A DNA stretch of 64,000 bases from Vesta saturnalis (taxonomy: Eukaryota > Arthropoda > Insecta > Coleoptera > Lampyridae): the NCBI GenBank assembly GCA_036346205.1, contig JARFJB010002039.1:351001-415000 (forward strand), read 5' to 3'. The notes below the pieces were generated by a model. The model was given only the letters and a program-made list of their open reading frames with translations, made no database searches and was not told the DNA's origin. This document shows positions 10,400 through 21,665 of the stretch, piece after piece. The first letter of the stretch is position 1. Each line of letters begins with the position of its first letter. Both the position numbers and the translations under genes were made by a program.

Positions 10400-12120
10400 A
10401 CAATGAATTATAATTTTAAATCATAAATTGCTTTAAAATGATCTGGGTTAAAAAATTCAATGCAATTATAGATTAGTTAAATATAAGTAATAATAAATAC
10501 GTTAAGAAAGCAGTTATTTTGGTTATCTTTTAAGTGTAGGAAATGTATAGTATTGAAAATGGCTCATTTTACACTGGTTTGAAATGTAGTGCTCGTCTAG
10601 CGGCTCGTCAATAAACGTCAAACTCGCGTGAAAAGCGTTTTTTTTTCACAACTTCTTGCAGACATACTACTTCTGAATTCACAATGATAATTGAAAAAAA
10701 AATTGTATCCTTCAATTTTTTTACTCTATGCTTTGTAACAAAAACTAAGAGATTCTTGTTTTTGTGGAACAAATCAATACAAATAAAGACAATAAACAGC
10801 TTCTGTTTATATTCCTTTGCACTAAAAGCACTGTTCATAAAAAGGTAAAAATAAAATACAATATCTACAATATGTAGGTAAAAACGTCGTGAATTAATGC
10901 TTGGATATTTCACATATTTTTGTTGGATTCATTTGACCAGATTTGATCCACCATATCGAATTTTCAAAAATTGTAAATAACGGATTTAGAATGAGCGAGC
11001 TCAACTACAGACTATTACGATTCAATTGTTACAATTTTTACTGTAAAAACAATTTTTATATAATTTTACAATAAAAATTCTTTGTGTAAAAAACAGAAAT
11101 TTGCAAGAAAATAAAACTGGAGGCTCTGTTGTTTTTCTCATTTAAAACACGATATAAAAGGTTTCATGTAAATCCATTGAGATGATCTCTATTTTGAACG
11201 AAATCAATTTTTTTATTCTTTATGTAGCTACTACACTAATGGTTGTGATTATTTTATGGACATTAGGTAGATTCTTTAAATTAATTATAAATGTTTGCAT
11301 TTGCCTCATTTTTAAAAGTATAGTTACCATACTATGGTTTGTCAACAAATTAGTAGCCTACTTGATTTATTTATATGTGAATTGCTCAATTGTTTTATAC
11401 CAATGAAAGTTGGTCACTGAAATTAAAATATGCGCATATACGTATAAACATTCGACTCACTGAACTCAGTCCTACTACCGTTTCTGACTACAACCGTTTG
11501 CAACGAAAATGTAACTTTCTACGAGAACGAACATAATTGCTTCTTTAGTGTTATTTTAATTTTATCTTATAATACTCATTAAGCTTTCATTGATCTGTCT
11601 AAATTGTATAATACAACTGTTCTTGTTGCCAAGAATTTTAAATGTAGTCTTTTGTTATAGTTAAATCAACATAATGAGCGCGTTTTCGAGCTTGTTTGTT
11701 TTATATTTATTAATTTTTGGTTGTATAGAAGGACTGTTTAGCATAAATATTATATTGTTTAAGACCATCATTATTGCTTCCAAGTTTTAAAATATTTCAG
11801 AGTCAAAGTCAAATACCTAATACATTAGTTAGGTATCCACACAACTTTTTATTTTAAGATTAAATTGACAAACATTTTTTTCGAGCTATACTATCGCAAG
11901 AGGTATCAAAATTTGCGTAATTTTACAAAGATTACGACAAATGTAACAAAAAAAAACTAGAAATGAGTGTCATCTTTAGGGTTTTACTGCACTTTTGTTT
12001 TGTAAATTTTACGTTTTTACAGACCTAAACCATAATCCTAAATTAATACAAAAATCAAGTTTAAATGGTATTTTATTATTGCAATCAATAAAACAAAGCA
12101 CAAGAAAACAAAATAATTAA
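10400..12120. other. AT-rich, no gene recognised
   Basis: Contains one hydrophobic 74-codon open stretch (11182-11406) preceded by GATATAAAAGG at about 11152. Its composition is what AT-rich DNA gives by chance (Ile, Leu, Phe, Val), so it is not called as a gene. Confidence 0.4.
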
Positions 12121-12124
12121 AAAA

Positions 12125-15100
12125 GAGCTTATAATTAATGACAAAAACTTTAAACTTGTTTTTGTATCCAAAATTTGGCATTTCTGCTCGATATTGCATC
12201 CTAGTTCTAATGAAGCCCTCTAGAAGTAGCGTTAGTTAGTTAACACATCTTGCCACAGATTCTGTGTGACAAGGAAAGTCAACAATTTCCAAGCTCTTAT
12301 CTTTTGCCATGATTTGAAAGTCTTCATTAGAAATATGGCGAAGAACCGGCGGTGCTGTAACCTGACACTCTTGCCACACAATAATTTCAATCTCTAGCAG
12401 AGAAGTTAATTTTTGGTGGTTTGAATATCCTGCGATTAGTTACACTTTCAGTTTCTCCATTTCAACCATTTGAAAAACATGTCTGAATCCTTCCTTAAAA
12501 GACGTCTTTTGCTTGATTAGGAACCACGTAGTTGATAAGTAATTGCAAATTTTCTGATGGATTAAGAGTACTTACGTAAAATCTCAGTATACGATTAGCA
12601 GAAGTGAGCCATCTTTAGTGCACCATTTTTCCAGGTTAACGGTTTGCCAGCTCAGGAGGACAGGAACCAGTTGATACAGCTTGACATATCTCATGAAGAT
12701 ATTTTTGATCCCCACGTATCCTATCTTGAGAATCGTAATTTGAACTTATTTGCAATAAAGCAAATTCAAGGACAAAACAATTGCTAAGTAATTTATCTTG
12801 ACTTGAATGACTATAATGTTACTATTGCTCAAATTAATTGCTTGCCTTACTTTGACTTTCCTGGCAATAATTAAAATAATAGAATTCATTCACAAGTCTG
12901 ATATTTAATTACTCGCAAACCTCAAATCTGATCAATCGAAGCGGTAGTGGTAGGTACGTTGCGGTATCTGAATTAGATAGGCTGCATGAGGTACGTGTTA
13001 CATCATGAGGGGCAGGTAAAAAAAAATGAAACTGCTCAAACTAAAATCAACGAGTTTTGCGCAACGGTGTTTCAGCCCGTTAATATGCTATTGTGGGATA
13101 GAACCGCCAATAAAACCCACTATATTCATAAATAATTAATTGCACAAGTACATTATTAAATCAAATAACACACAAAAAAATAATGAAAGGGTTAAATATA
13201 TAACAAAACACCATTAAATCAGGTTAAAGTGCATACGAAATTATAACATTAAGGGAAACTGAATAAAAAGCAGTTTAGTTACACAGAAACACAATAATAA
13301 AAAAACACATGTAGTCACACGCACAATTGGGTCATAAATAATCATAATAAAAATCGTAATATCAAACATGAGGCCCTTTAAAACCAATCATGCCGGTCTA
13401 AATAAATAAGCACATAAACAATAAAGCAAATTACGGTACATATAAAATACAACAACAGTAAAATTGCACAGGTGATAATAAGGTAAAGGCAAGGACGAAA
13501 GAAAACAGACATAAAAAGAGAAATCAGCCCACAGGAAAATAATTCTACCTAACAACTGTAAAAAAACTCATTAAAACAAAGCCTTACAAGAGTAAGTTAT
13601 AAATAGATCACCACATCGTGACCGATACATGAATTTGAGCGCGTAAAAAATACAGTGCTCCTTTGTCAGCTTACACATTCATTTATACAACAATAAAAAT
13701 AAAATTCTAGGTGTTTAATGGTCTGGCCCGGGAGTGTGTACCTACTTGGCAGTTGCATTTTACAATTGATAACCAAAGAGGTATCATGTACCCGTTCACC
13801 AACCACCTCTACACAAATATAAATATAAACAACAAACAGCAATGCTAATTCACACAAATACCAGAGTGAGGGAGCGCTGTACTGTCTTTTATTTTAGCAG
13901 ATCTCCGCTTACTGAGCCCGCGTGCGAATGAAATACCTACGCAAGGCAATGTTTGATTCGTTTAATACGTTACATAGGCTGTTAAATGATCGGCTGCGAG
14001 CTTTCATTTATATAAAATCCTTTAATTGATCACAGACACAAATCGTTAACATACGCGGTTTTACTTCAAAAAGGGTGACTGTCATTTATAGATTAATATT
14101 TGAAAAACAAATCACAACTAACCCCCGAAAGAAAAGACAACTTAGTGTTGGCGAATTCAAAATAAAATGTACACCCAAGAATTATTTTAAACACAAACTG
14201 TTTACCATGAAGGTATTTAATTAACCCAAAAATCGATCTGGCTCGATTGACACTCTAACTGTAAGTAAGTTTCCTCCTATTTCAAATCTAACCATCCTTA
14301 CTCCCGCAATCAACCCCCATTTTTCAAAAGTAATATAAAAACAAGAAACATTAATTTACGCTGGAACAGTTTCATATTAATTATTGCACGACATCTTAAT
14401 TTTAAAAGTATGCATTCGTCCGTAACAACCCTATACATGTAGCTCTCGAGTTTTCAAGTAACAAACAAAGATGTATTTTGATCGCGGTCTGTACAGACAC
14501 AACCAGCTACTTGTTTTCCAATAGGTCAGGAATATTCTCTAGGACCCGAGGTACAACCATCTAAGGTCAAGAATAAATGACGAAGGGGTTTAATAATACT
14601 CCATTGTAACGGTCTCTTCAAATACTCCTGTAAATAGTTGCAATTCCATCACATCCAACGCAAATCACGTCATCTATCCTTCAACTTTGACCCTCTAATA
14701 AAGTTGTGATCGAAATGAGAATTCCCATGGCACTGCTAAGACTTGGCGTAGTGTGTCCCAAATAAATTGATTCAGGTTCTGCTAAAATGGAGATGTGCTC
14801 TTCTGAAACTTCCTTGCGATGGTAATGATCCTCTATTTTCTCGTTTATCAGTCTTGTCTTGTCGTCCATCAAAGTAAATACTTTTTATAACGATACCTCC
14901 AATATATTTTGAAGCTTCTCTCCGGGCTTTAGATACAGCTTTGTGGATCTGTTTTTGTCAATAGCCAGAGTTAGATCTTCAGTAGAAACCAAGCCGATGC
15001 CAACCAAAACCGCAGAAACAACAGCAGCAGCAGATCGCGTCGATAAGCCGTATCTATCACAGACCTTAGCAACTGTTGGCAATGGCAATGTATTCCGATG

Positions 15101-15773
15101 CGCCATTGAAGTCGATGGTGCACCTATCGAGGGAGTGTTCGTCGGGGAGGCCTCTGTTCTTGTTTCTTGTGAAGATCGCACACGCACTGAATCTTCATCA
15201 CAGTTTGCCGAGACAGAATCGGTTTCTTGAGTAGAACACGACTTTTTTGCTGCCCATATTGACTCTTCAACTAGTCTCTGCTATCGTTTCACTAATTTAG
15301 CCGTTTCTCTTTTATCAGCACCGCTCATAACTATTTTTCTGTAATTGCTTTGATTCAACAAAAAACTTCTCTCATTGATGGGAACTTTCTTAAGTTTTAA
15401 CCTCGAACAAGGTTCAAATGAAGTGCGTTTGCAAGCAGCAACGTCAAAAAGCTTCTCAGATGATTCCAAAAAACACTTTCGTATGATTTTGGGATATCTT
15501 TTGAAATTGAGGTACTTTTCAAAATAGGATTTTAGTAATTGAATAACTCGTGCTTTAGTTACGATTGAAATCGAAGCTTTGACCCAAATATTGTTGATCT
15601 TTTCATAAACAATCGCATGTATATCTGAATTGGTGGATCGTTACATTATACTTTAATTTCAGTTCGTTCTTTACAAATAAAATAAATTTAATGACGTCTC
15701 TTATAATTGGTAGCTGCGGATCGTCAAGTTCTTTGTATGGTCCTACAATAGAACATTTAGTCCTCGAACTCAT
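12125..15773 (-). pseudogene. broken ORF of a multicopy arthropod family, function unknown
   Basis: Starts at ATG 15773 (MSSRTKCSIVGPYKELDD) and keeps a consistent order of conserved-looking blocks through shifts and stops: VKASISIVTKARVIQLL, KLFDVAACKRTSFEPC, SFLLNQSNYRKIVMSGAD, LPLPTVAKVCDRYGLS, KIEDHYHRKEVSEEHIS, EPESIYLGHTTPS, VICVGCDGIATI, HLFLTLDGCTSGPREYS, then after a gap DQKYLHEICQAV, SANRILRFYVSTLNPS and EIVDFPCHTESVARCVN. I recall similar uncharacterised proteins in many arthropod genomes but know no established function. The Asp/Glu/His-rich blocks and multicopy behaviour suggest a transposon or domesticated-transposon origin; this is inference. DNA at about 12790-14400 does not belong to the ORF. 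Confidence 0.55.
12790..14400. other. intervening DNA splitting the 12.1-15.8 kb ORF
   Basis: The flanking blocks (GCTSGPREYS near 14530 and DQKYLHEICQAV near 12710) would be close neighbours in one protein, yet about 1.6 kb of AT-rich DNA without recognisable coding content separates them. It may be an inserted non-autonomous element or LTR. No target duplication was found at the edges, which are approximate. Confidence 0.4.
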
Positions 15774-15779
15774 TATTTA

Positions 15780-16545
15780 AAAATCACAAAATCCGCTTTT
15801 AACACTAATAATTGAAATTAGGGATAGCGAAATATTACCATAAAAATGACAATTTTTCAAAACTTTGAAAATCGGTAGAACCCTAAAGATATAGTTTTAT
15901 TTTATTTTTAAGATTATTTCGGTAATCTAGGAGCAATTACGCAACTTTTAAGAAGTCTTGCGTTAAGGGAAACTAAAAAAAAAAATTTTTCGGGACACGC
16001 ATTAGTATGTTTTGATGAAGGCAAAGGACCACGCATTTTTCTTATGCAAAGTGGCTTACGGTGAAAATCTCTACATGTTTGGTATATTGTACTTTTGACT
16101 ATCCTGATCAAAAGTGTACATGGGCACAAACTTCAATAATGGCCAGTTTTCTTTCTACATTGCGTTGCCAGAGTGTTTTTAAACTTTAATTATTTCTTTG
16201 TTGCCATGTATATGTTTACAAATACTTCAGTTATATTATCGACCACGATTATTACCAAAATTGCAGAAAGGTACAGGGTAAGTCAAAAGCAAACCGGGTA
16301 CCACCTTCATATTATTTACACTTCTAACAGAAAGTAGTAATATTTTTGTATGCTACATTGAACAACTATCGTTCATAACGCGTACCTTGTGTACAGAGTG
16401 AGTTAAGGGTAATGATATGTGCGTTACCATTCATTATGGAGACAACCTGTATATTTATCAAACGTATTCGTTCACTACCAAGCTACCGTAAAAATATTTA
16501 ACGTATCCACAGCGTGCTTCAAAAGGTATGACATGGTAGAAACTT
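15780..16545. other. no gene recognised
   Basis: A 71-codon minus-strand open stretch (15914-16129) has no recognisable motif. TACAGGGTAAGTCAAAAGC near 16272 resembles transposon TIR tips but has no inverted partner that I could find. Confidence 0.35.
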
Positions 16546-17111
16546 CGTCCGTGAAATTACGTTTCCTTTTCTAGAAGTGTCCAATGTACACGTTTTGTAA
16601 TATAAGAAAAGCTATATTTAGTGCATTTCTATATTAAAAGCTGGAACAGATAGACAGTCAATAAGTATGTACGGAGGTATTTACTTTGTGGTAGGTCGTG
16701 TTGGAAATTCGAACAGATGAAACTTGTTTCCACACCACCGCAGAGGGAGAGCATTTTTTTATTTTGGTATCCTCGTTGAGCCTAATCCACTTTTTCCACA
16801 TATTTCTAATTAGAACGGTGGTCAAATACGTCCGTGAAATTACGTTTCCTTTTCTAGAAGTGTCCAATGTACACGTTTTGTAATATAAGAAAAGCTATAT
16901 TTAGTGCATTTCTATATTAAAAGCTGGAACAGATAGACAGTCAATAAGTATGTACGGAGGTATTTACTTTGTGGTAGGTCGTGTTGGAAATTCGAACAGA
17001 TGAAACTTGTTTCCACACCACCGCAGAGGGAGAGCATTTTTTTATTTTGGTATCCTCGTTGGGCCTAATCCACTTTTTTCACATATTTCTAATTAGAACG
17101 GTGGTCAAATA
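16546..17111. repeat. 283-bp tandem duplication, two copies
   Basis: 16546-16828 and 16829-17111 are almost identical, with only a couple of substitutions seen (for example GTTGAGC against GTTGGGC). Each copy carries the same 60-codon-class open stretches on both strands, so those ORFs are duplicated by the repeat and are not independent evidence of a gene. The near-identity points to a recent event. Confidence 0.9.
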
Positions 17112-17375
17112 CGCGCGACCCTCAATTATTATTCTCTTCCATAAATTCTGGACCTGGTACCTAATGTTCTAGCTCCCGACTTTCATGTACAATAGTGTCC
17201 AACAACAGATCGATTTTCAACGTTTGCACCATTGTTGTATATTATGCATAAGATGTGTTTTGAATCGTTTCTGAACCTAGAAAAAACTCGAAACTTCAAA
17301 AAATTTGTTCCCCCAGTAATTTGTCGAATTCAAAAACATTAATTCCTTATAAATAATAATTTATTCCCTCCCTCT
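17112..17375. other. short spacer, no gene recognised
   Basis: AT-rich DNA between the tandem duplication and the Harbinger-like remnant. Confidence 0.35.
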
Positions 17376-18500
17376 TTAAAGTGTGTTTTGAATGTATGCT
17401 GACGATAAGTACACTTGGTAAATCCCTGTAAAGCGTATTATATAGTCGATACTAAAGTGGGGAAACTCATCACTATAATTATCATTTATGAAAACCCATT
17501 GAGCATTTTGAAAACGAAGATTTTCTGCCTCAACTCTGTCCTTGACAAAGTTGGCCTCATGTAATTGGTTTAACATTTGTCTGTGTCCTTCTACGGTTCC
17601 TCCCATATCAAACAAGGGATGGAATCTATCTATAAGTAAGGGCATCAGCAATTCTATAGAAATCAGTGTACGATGTGGTGAACTGATACATTGTTCTTAA
17701 GGAATTTGAACATCGATTTTAACTGACCATTTATAGTATCCACAATCCACCTTGTGTGTCGGCAGTAGACAACTGACGTTGACACCGACCAACAAGGAGG
17801 AGTGGCACAAAATATTGAACTCCAATTTCTTCCAAAATAGGAATCGAGTCTCGATAGCCCTTATCTAAAATAACATCATCACCTTCTATAAACCAACGTC
17901 TAATTCCATTTATATCTTGTATTTTATTCGTCAAAATTTTTTCATTGTTTCGACTATCAGAAAAATAAGATCCAGTTATCGATGAAATATATCCATTTGG
18001 TGCAACGATTACCGCAGGTTTTACTAAATGTTCATGTTTATGGTAACAATAAGACTGTCTTAAAACTCTAAAACTGTCACTTCTTTCAATTTTATTGTAA
18101 GTGCAGTCAATATAAACAATAGCCTTATGGTTGAGAGGTTCTGAATTATATAATTCATTAGCAAACGGTGTAACATGTAGACAGCATATTTATATTTTGA
18201 TTATCCTGGCATATTAAACAAGTGGGATTAGTTACTGGAGATAAACCAATAAGATTAAGACAGTTTGGATTATAACCCAATATTATTGTTTTATCTCCTT
18301 AAATAATGGTCAAGCTACTTACGTAGCTATCGACTGGTGACAACTAAAACATGCCCTGGTGTTTTTCTTGATATCTACAGCCAGTAGTTTCTCACCTTGT
18401 TATAGCGATTTCTTGAATGTTGAAATTATTCTCCATATCAAGGATTCTCATTTTTTGTAAACCGAATAGTCTGTCACATACACGCACAACAACGAGTCCT
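17376..18500 (-). pseudogene. ISL2EU/Harbinger-like (DDE_4-type) transposase remnant
   Basis: Minus strand. After a decayed Cys-containing N-terminal region (PTCLICQDNQN near 18220), the DDE core reads AIVYIDCTYNKIERSDSFR (first Asp), KPAVIVAPNGYI, GSYFSDSRNNEKIL and FIEGDDVILDKGYRDS (second Asp). WIVDTINGQLK follows, where this family usually has a Glu in V-V-E-x-x-N-G, so the third acidic residue appears to be Asp. A tail (AQWVFINDNYSDEFPHF) ends near 17376. Frameshifts lie near 17760 and 17690, with stops upstream. TIRs and target duplication were not identified. Confidence 0.7.
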
Positions 18501-20282
18501 TTGTCTACTTCCAAATGCCATAATTTAGTACGTATCGCACAGTTCAATACTGAGTACAAATCACAATTATTTAATACTTAAATGAATAATATTAACAAAA
18601 TGAAAGAAAGCTAATAACAGTAAAAATCCTTACTCGTATAATAATATTTATAGCTGTATCTCTTTGAAAAAACTAAATGATCTGTCATTTATTGTTCTAC
18701 TTTACTCTGTTTAAAAATAGGTACTATTTTGCAACTTTAAAGCACTAAAAAATAATTAGAAACTCTTTTCACAAAGCACAAACCAGCTGCAAATTGTGAC
18801 AGCCAAACTGGTTGACAGGTGTTATTAATTTTTGTTATAAGCGTGGTCATATTTAAAAGTAATTACATGTTATTAACTTTAGAAATATGGACCTAACTAG
18901 GTTTTCTTAATTTTTGACCGAATCTTTCGGTTTTGACCTCTCTAGTATTCTAATTTTCGTTTCGGCAACAACACATATATGGTTAATTGCAAACTTTCAT
19001 CAAATATGCGTCCCGGTCCAAAAACGGTGGAAAGATAATAAAGAGTGTACCACGACATTTCAATTTTTTATATGATAACCGTAGTTCTAACTAGTCGAAA
19101 GTTATTGAAAAACTTTGTAAACTAAGCTCGCTAGTGTTACTACAATAAAAAAATACACCAAAATCTCTAGCTCTGGGTTGGTTGTTGTCATTGTGAAATG
19201 GAATACATTCTCTGTATTTACATGAATTTATTATATATTTCTTACAATGTTTGATAATAATTCGTATACAGCAAATATATTTATTTATTTATTTGTCGGC
19301 ACACTTTAATTGACAAGGAAATTAAGAATAGTAATTGATTAGATTACTCTTATTGAATTCCGAAACTGATTTTAGGTATGTTCTACTGAACGTTGAAGAT
19401 ACGTAGACGCTCTCTAATATATTTTAAAAGATAATATTATAGATATTTTAATGATGGAATCAATCGGTAAAATTCATTTATTTTTTTACGTACAGTAGAT
19501 ATGGTTATTCACCAAATATAGTCTTATTCTAACAAAAACTGATTTGTAGCAGAAACATATCTTCACCATGAAGAAGAATCGATAAATTGCTCTAGTGCAT
19601 ACGGTTTGTAAGGTTATTTTGTATGTAACGTGTTTTGAAAGTAGCTGAAGCGAGTTTGCATGAAAAGAATATTTTGAGTATGCGTAATGTAAGTTGATGT
19701 AATTGATACGACACTGGAATTTAGTGAGTTAGTTGGTTAGAGTCGGAGTTTATTTGTGAAAATTATAGTTTAGCAGAGCATGTATAGCGACTGCATTAAC
19801 CCATAAGGGTATAAATCGTATAGACATTCACAAATAAATAATTGAATATATTGTGAGTTGAAGGAAAACAGTGCTTTCTGCCAGAAATAAAAAGTGCTTA
19901 GGTAGATTAGAAGTTAACACAGCAAATATTTTGTTAATAGTGTTCAATTGTGGAACGCGTGACCTAATATTATTATAAATAAAAGTGAAAGGAACCATTT
20001 AAGTGACCGAAAGAAAAGTTTTTAAAATTTAGTTAAGTTATTGGTGATCATCATTGACATTGAATGTATACAATCGTTAGCAATACCAAATTATTGTATA
20101 AAAGCAAATAAGAACTTTAATGTATATATGCAAGTAACCATTTTTTCAAAGAGCAAACATCACAGCATAAGGTGATGTTATGTAAAGGCTAAAGAGCCCC
20201 TATACCCGGTATGCGAGTAAAAAAACCATAGACACTGCGTTAATGAGTACTACAGCCGAGTGGGTAGGGCGAATACGGCTAA
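18501..20282. other. AT-rich, no gene recognised
   Basis: No coding similarity was noticed. It contains short TTTA repeats near 19280 and leads into the hexamer arrays. Confidence 0.4.
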
Positions 20283-20480
20283 GGTAAACGCAAACGTAAA
20301 CGCAAACGCAAACGCAAACGCAAGCGCAAACGCAAACGCAAACGCAAACGCAAACGCAAACGCAAACGCAAACGCAAACGCAAACGAAAACGCAAACGCA
20401 AACGCAAACGCAAACGCAAACGCAAACACAAATACGAACACAAACACTAACACTAACACACACTCACGCGCACACTAACG
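20283..20480. repeat. AAACGC hexamer array 1
   Basis: About 190 bp of (AAACGC)n with a near-homogeneous centre. The right edge drifts through CAAACA, CGAACA and CTAACA variants before CACTCACGCGCACACTAACG. It is open in most frames, which is a consequence of the 6-nt period and not of coding. Confidence 0.95.
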
Positions 20481-20780
20481 CGTCATGAATTTGTAAAATG
20501 ATGGATAAGGGCAAGAATGTTTTATTTCTAATTTAAGGGAATAAAAATCCACATAGTTTTTCGTTAATGACGCACTCATAACTGAAATGATGGCGAAATG
20601 CAAGTTATTATGGGGTGTAGGTATTCCCGAGAGTTTTAAAATATTAAAACTGAAAACTACATCATTTGCAGTTTTTATGATGCAAAACCTTTGACGTTCA
20701 TAGTTTACACTATAACCCTTTCCTGCAGTGGAAGTAGGTGCCACCAGTAAAGGCATAAATACTTCTGCCAATTTCTTAAA
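20481..20780. repeat. duplicated 3' flank of hexamer array, copy 1
   Basis: Closely matches 21433-21665: GCGTCAT, TGATGGATAAGGGCA, CCACATAGTTTTTCGTTAAT and CCTTTGACGTTCATAGTTTA occur in the same order. Copy 1 has about 50 bp (near 20712-20760) that copy 2 lacks. Confidence 0.9.
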
Positions 20781-20810
20781 ACATCTAATTTAATCTAATG
20801 ACGTGAGACG

Positions 20811-21432
20811 GACTTCGACACGGACACGGACGCGGATGCGGACGCGAGCACGAACACGAACGCAAACGCAAACGCAAACACAAACGCAAACGCAAACGCA
20901 AATGCAAACGCAAACGCAAGCGCAAACGCACGCAAACGCAAACGCAAACGCAAACGCAAACGCAAACGCAAACGCAAACGCAAACGCAAACGCAAACGCA
21001 ATCGCAAGCGCAAACGCACACGCAAACGCAAACGCAAACGCAAACGCAAACGCAAACGCAAACGCAAACGCAAACGCAAACGCAAACGCAAACGCAAACG
21101 CAAACGCAAACGCAAACGCAAGCGCAAACGCAACGCAAACGCAAACGCAAACGCAAACGCAAACGCAAACGCAAACGCAAACGCAAACGCAAACACAAAC
21201 GCAAACGCAAACGCAAACGCAAACGCAAACGCAAACGCAAACGCAAACGCAAACGCAAACGCAAACGCAAACGCAAACGCAAACGCAAACGCAAACGCAA
21301 ACGCAAACGCAAACGCAAACGCAAACGCAAACGCAAACGCAAACGCAAACACAAACACAAACACAAACACAAACACAAACACAAACACAAACACTACCAC
21401 TAACACTAACACATACTCATGCGCACACTAAC
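20811..21432. repeat. AAACGC hexamer array 2
   Basis: About 600 bp of the same hexamer. The left edge grades from CGGACA/CGGACG through CGAACA and CGAACG into pure CAAACG. The right edge grades into CAAACA and CTAACA. One 2-base phase slip (CGCACGC near 20928) and one missing-base slip (GCAACGC near 21131) are visible. Confidence 0.95.
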
Positions 21433-21665
21433 GCGTCATAAATATGTAAAATGATGGATAAGGGCACGAATGTTTTATTTCTAATTTAATGGAATAAAAG
21501 TCCACATAGTTTTTCGTTAATAATGTCATAACTGAAATGATGGCGAAATCCAGGTTATTATGGAGTATGCGTATTCCGGAGATTTTTAAAATATTAGAAC
21601 TAAAGTTTTTAAGATGCAAAACCTTTGACGTTCATAGTTTACACTGCTTCTGCCAATTTCTTGAA
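21433..21665. repeat. duplicated 3' flank of hexamer array, copy 2
   Basis: Second copy of 20481-20780 with substitutions and one internal deletion. Array plus flank therefore form a higher-order unit of roughly 0.95 kb present twice. Confidence 0.9.

Noticed and set aside
11182..11406. Hydrophobic 74-codon ORF preceded by a TATA-like motif
   Set aside because: Residue composition is what AT-rich noncoding DNA yields, and there is no homology signal. The same holds for 26507-26752 and 60868-61089.
16658..17172. Matching ~60-codon ORFs repeated twice
   Set aside because: They recur only because the DNA is tandemly duplicated; no motif was recognised.
20283..21432. Telomeric repeat
   Set aside because: Insect telomeres are usually TTAGG (CCTAA). 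AAACGC does not match, and the arrays are interstitial with unique flanks.
20200..21441. Long open stretches encoding poly-(Asn-Ala), (Thr-Gln), (Leu-Arg), (Cys-Val) and (Phe-Ala)
   Set aside because: They are the six-frame reading of an AAACGC hexamer array. A 6-nt period without stops is open in nearly every frame and shows no coding evidence.
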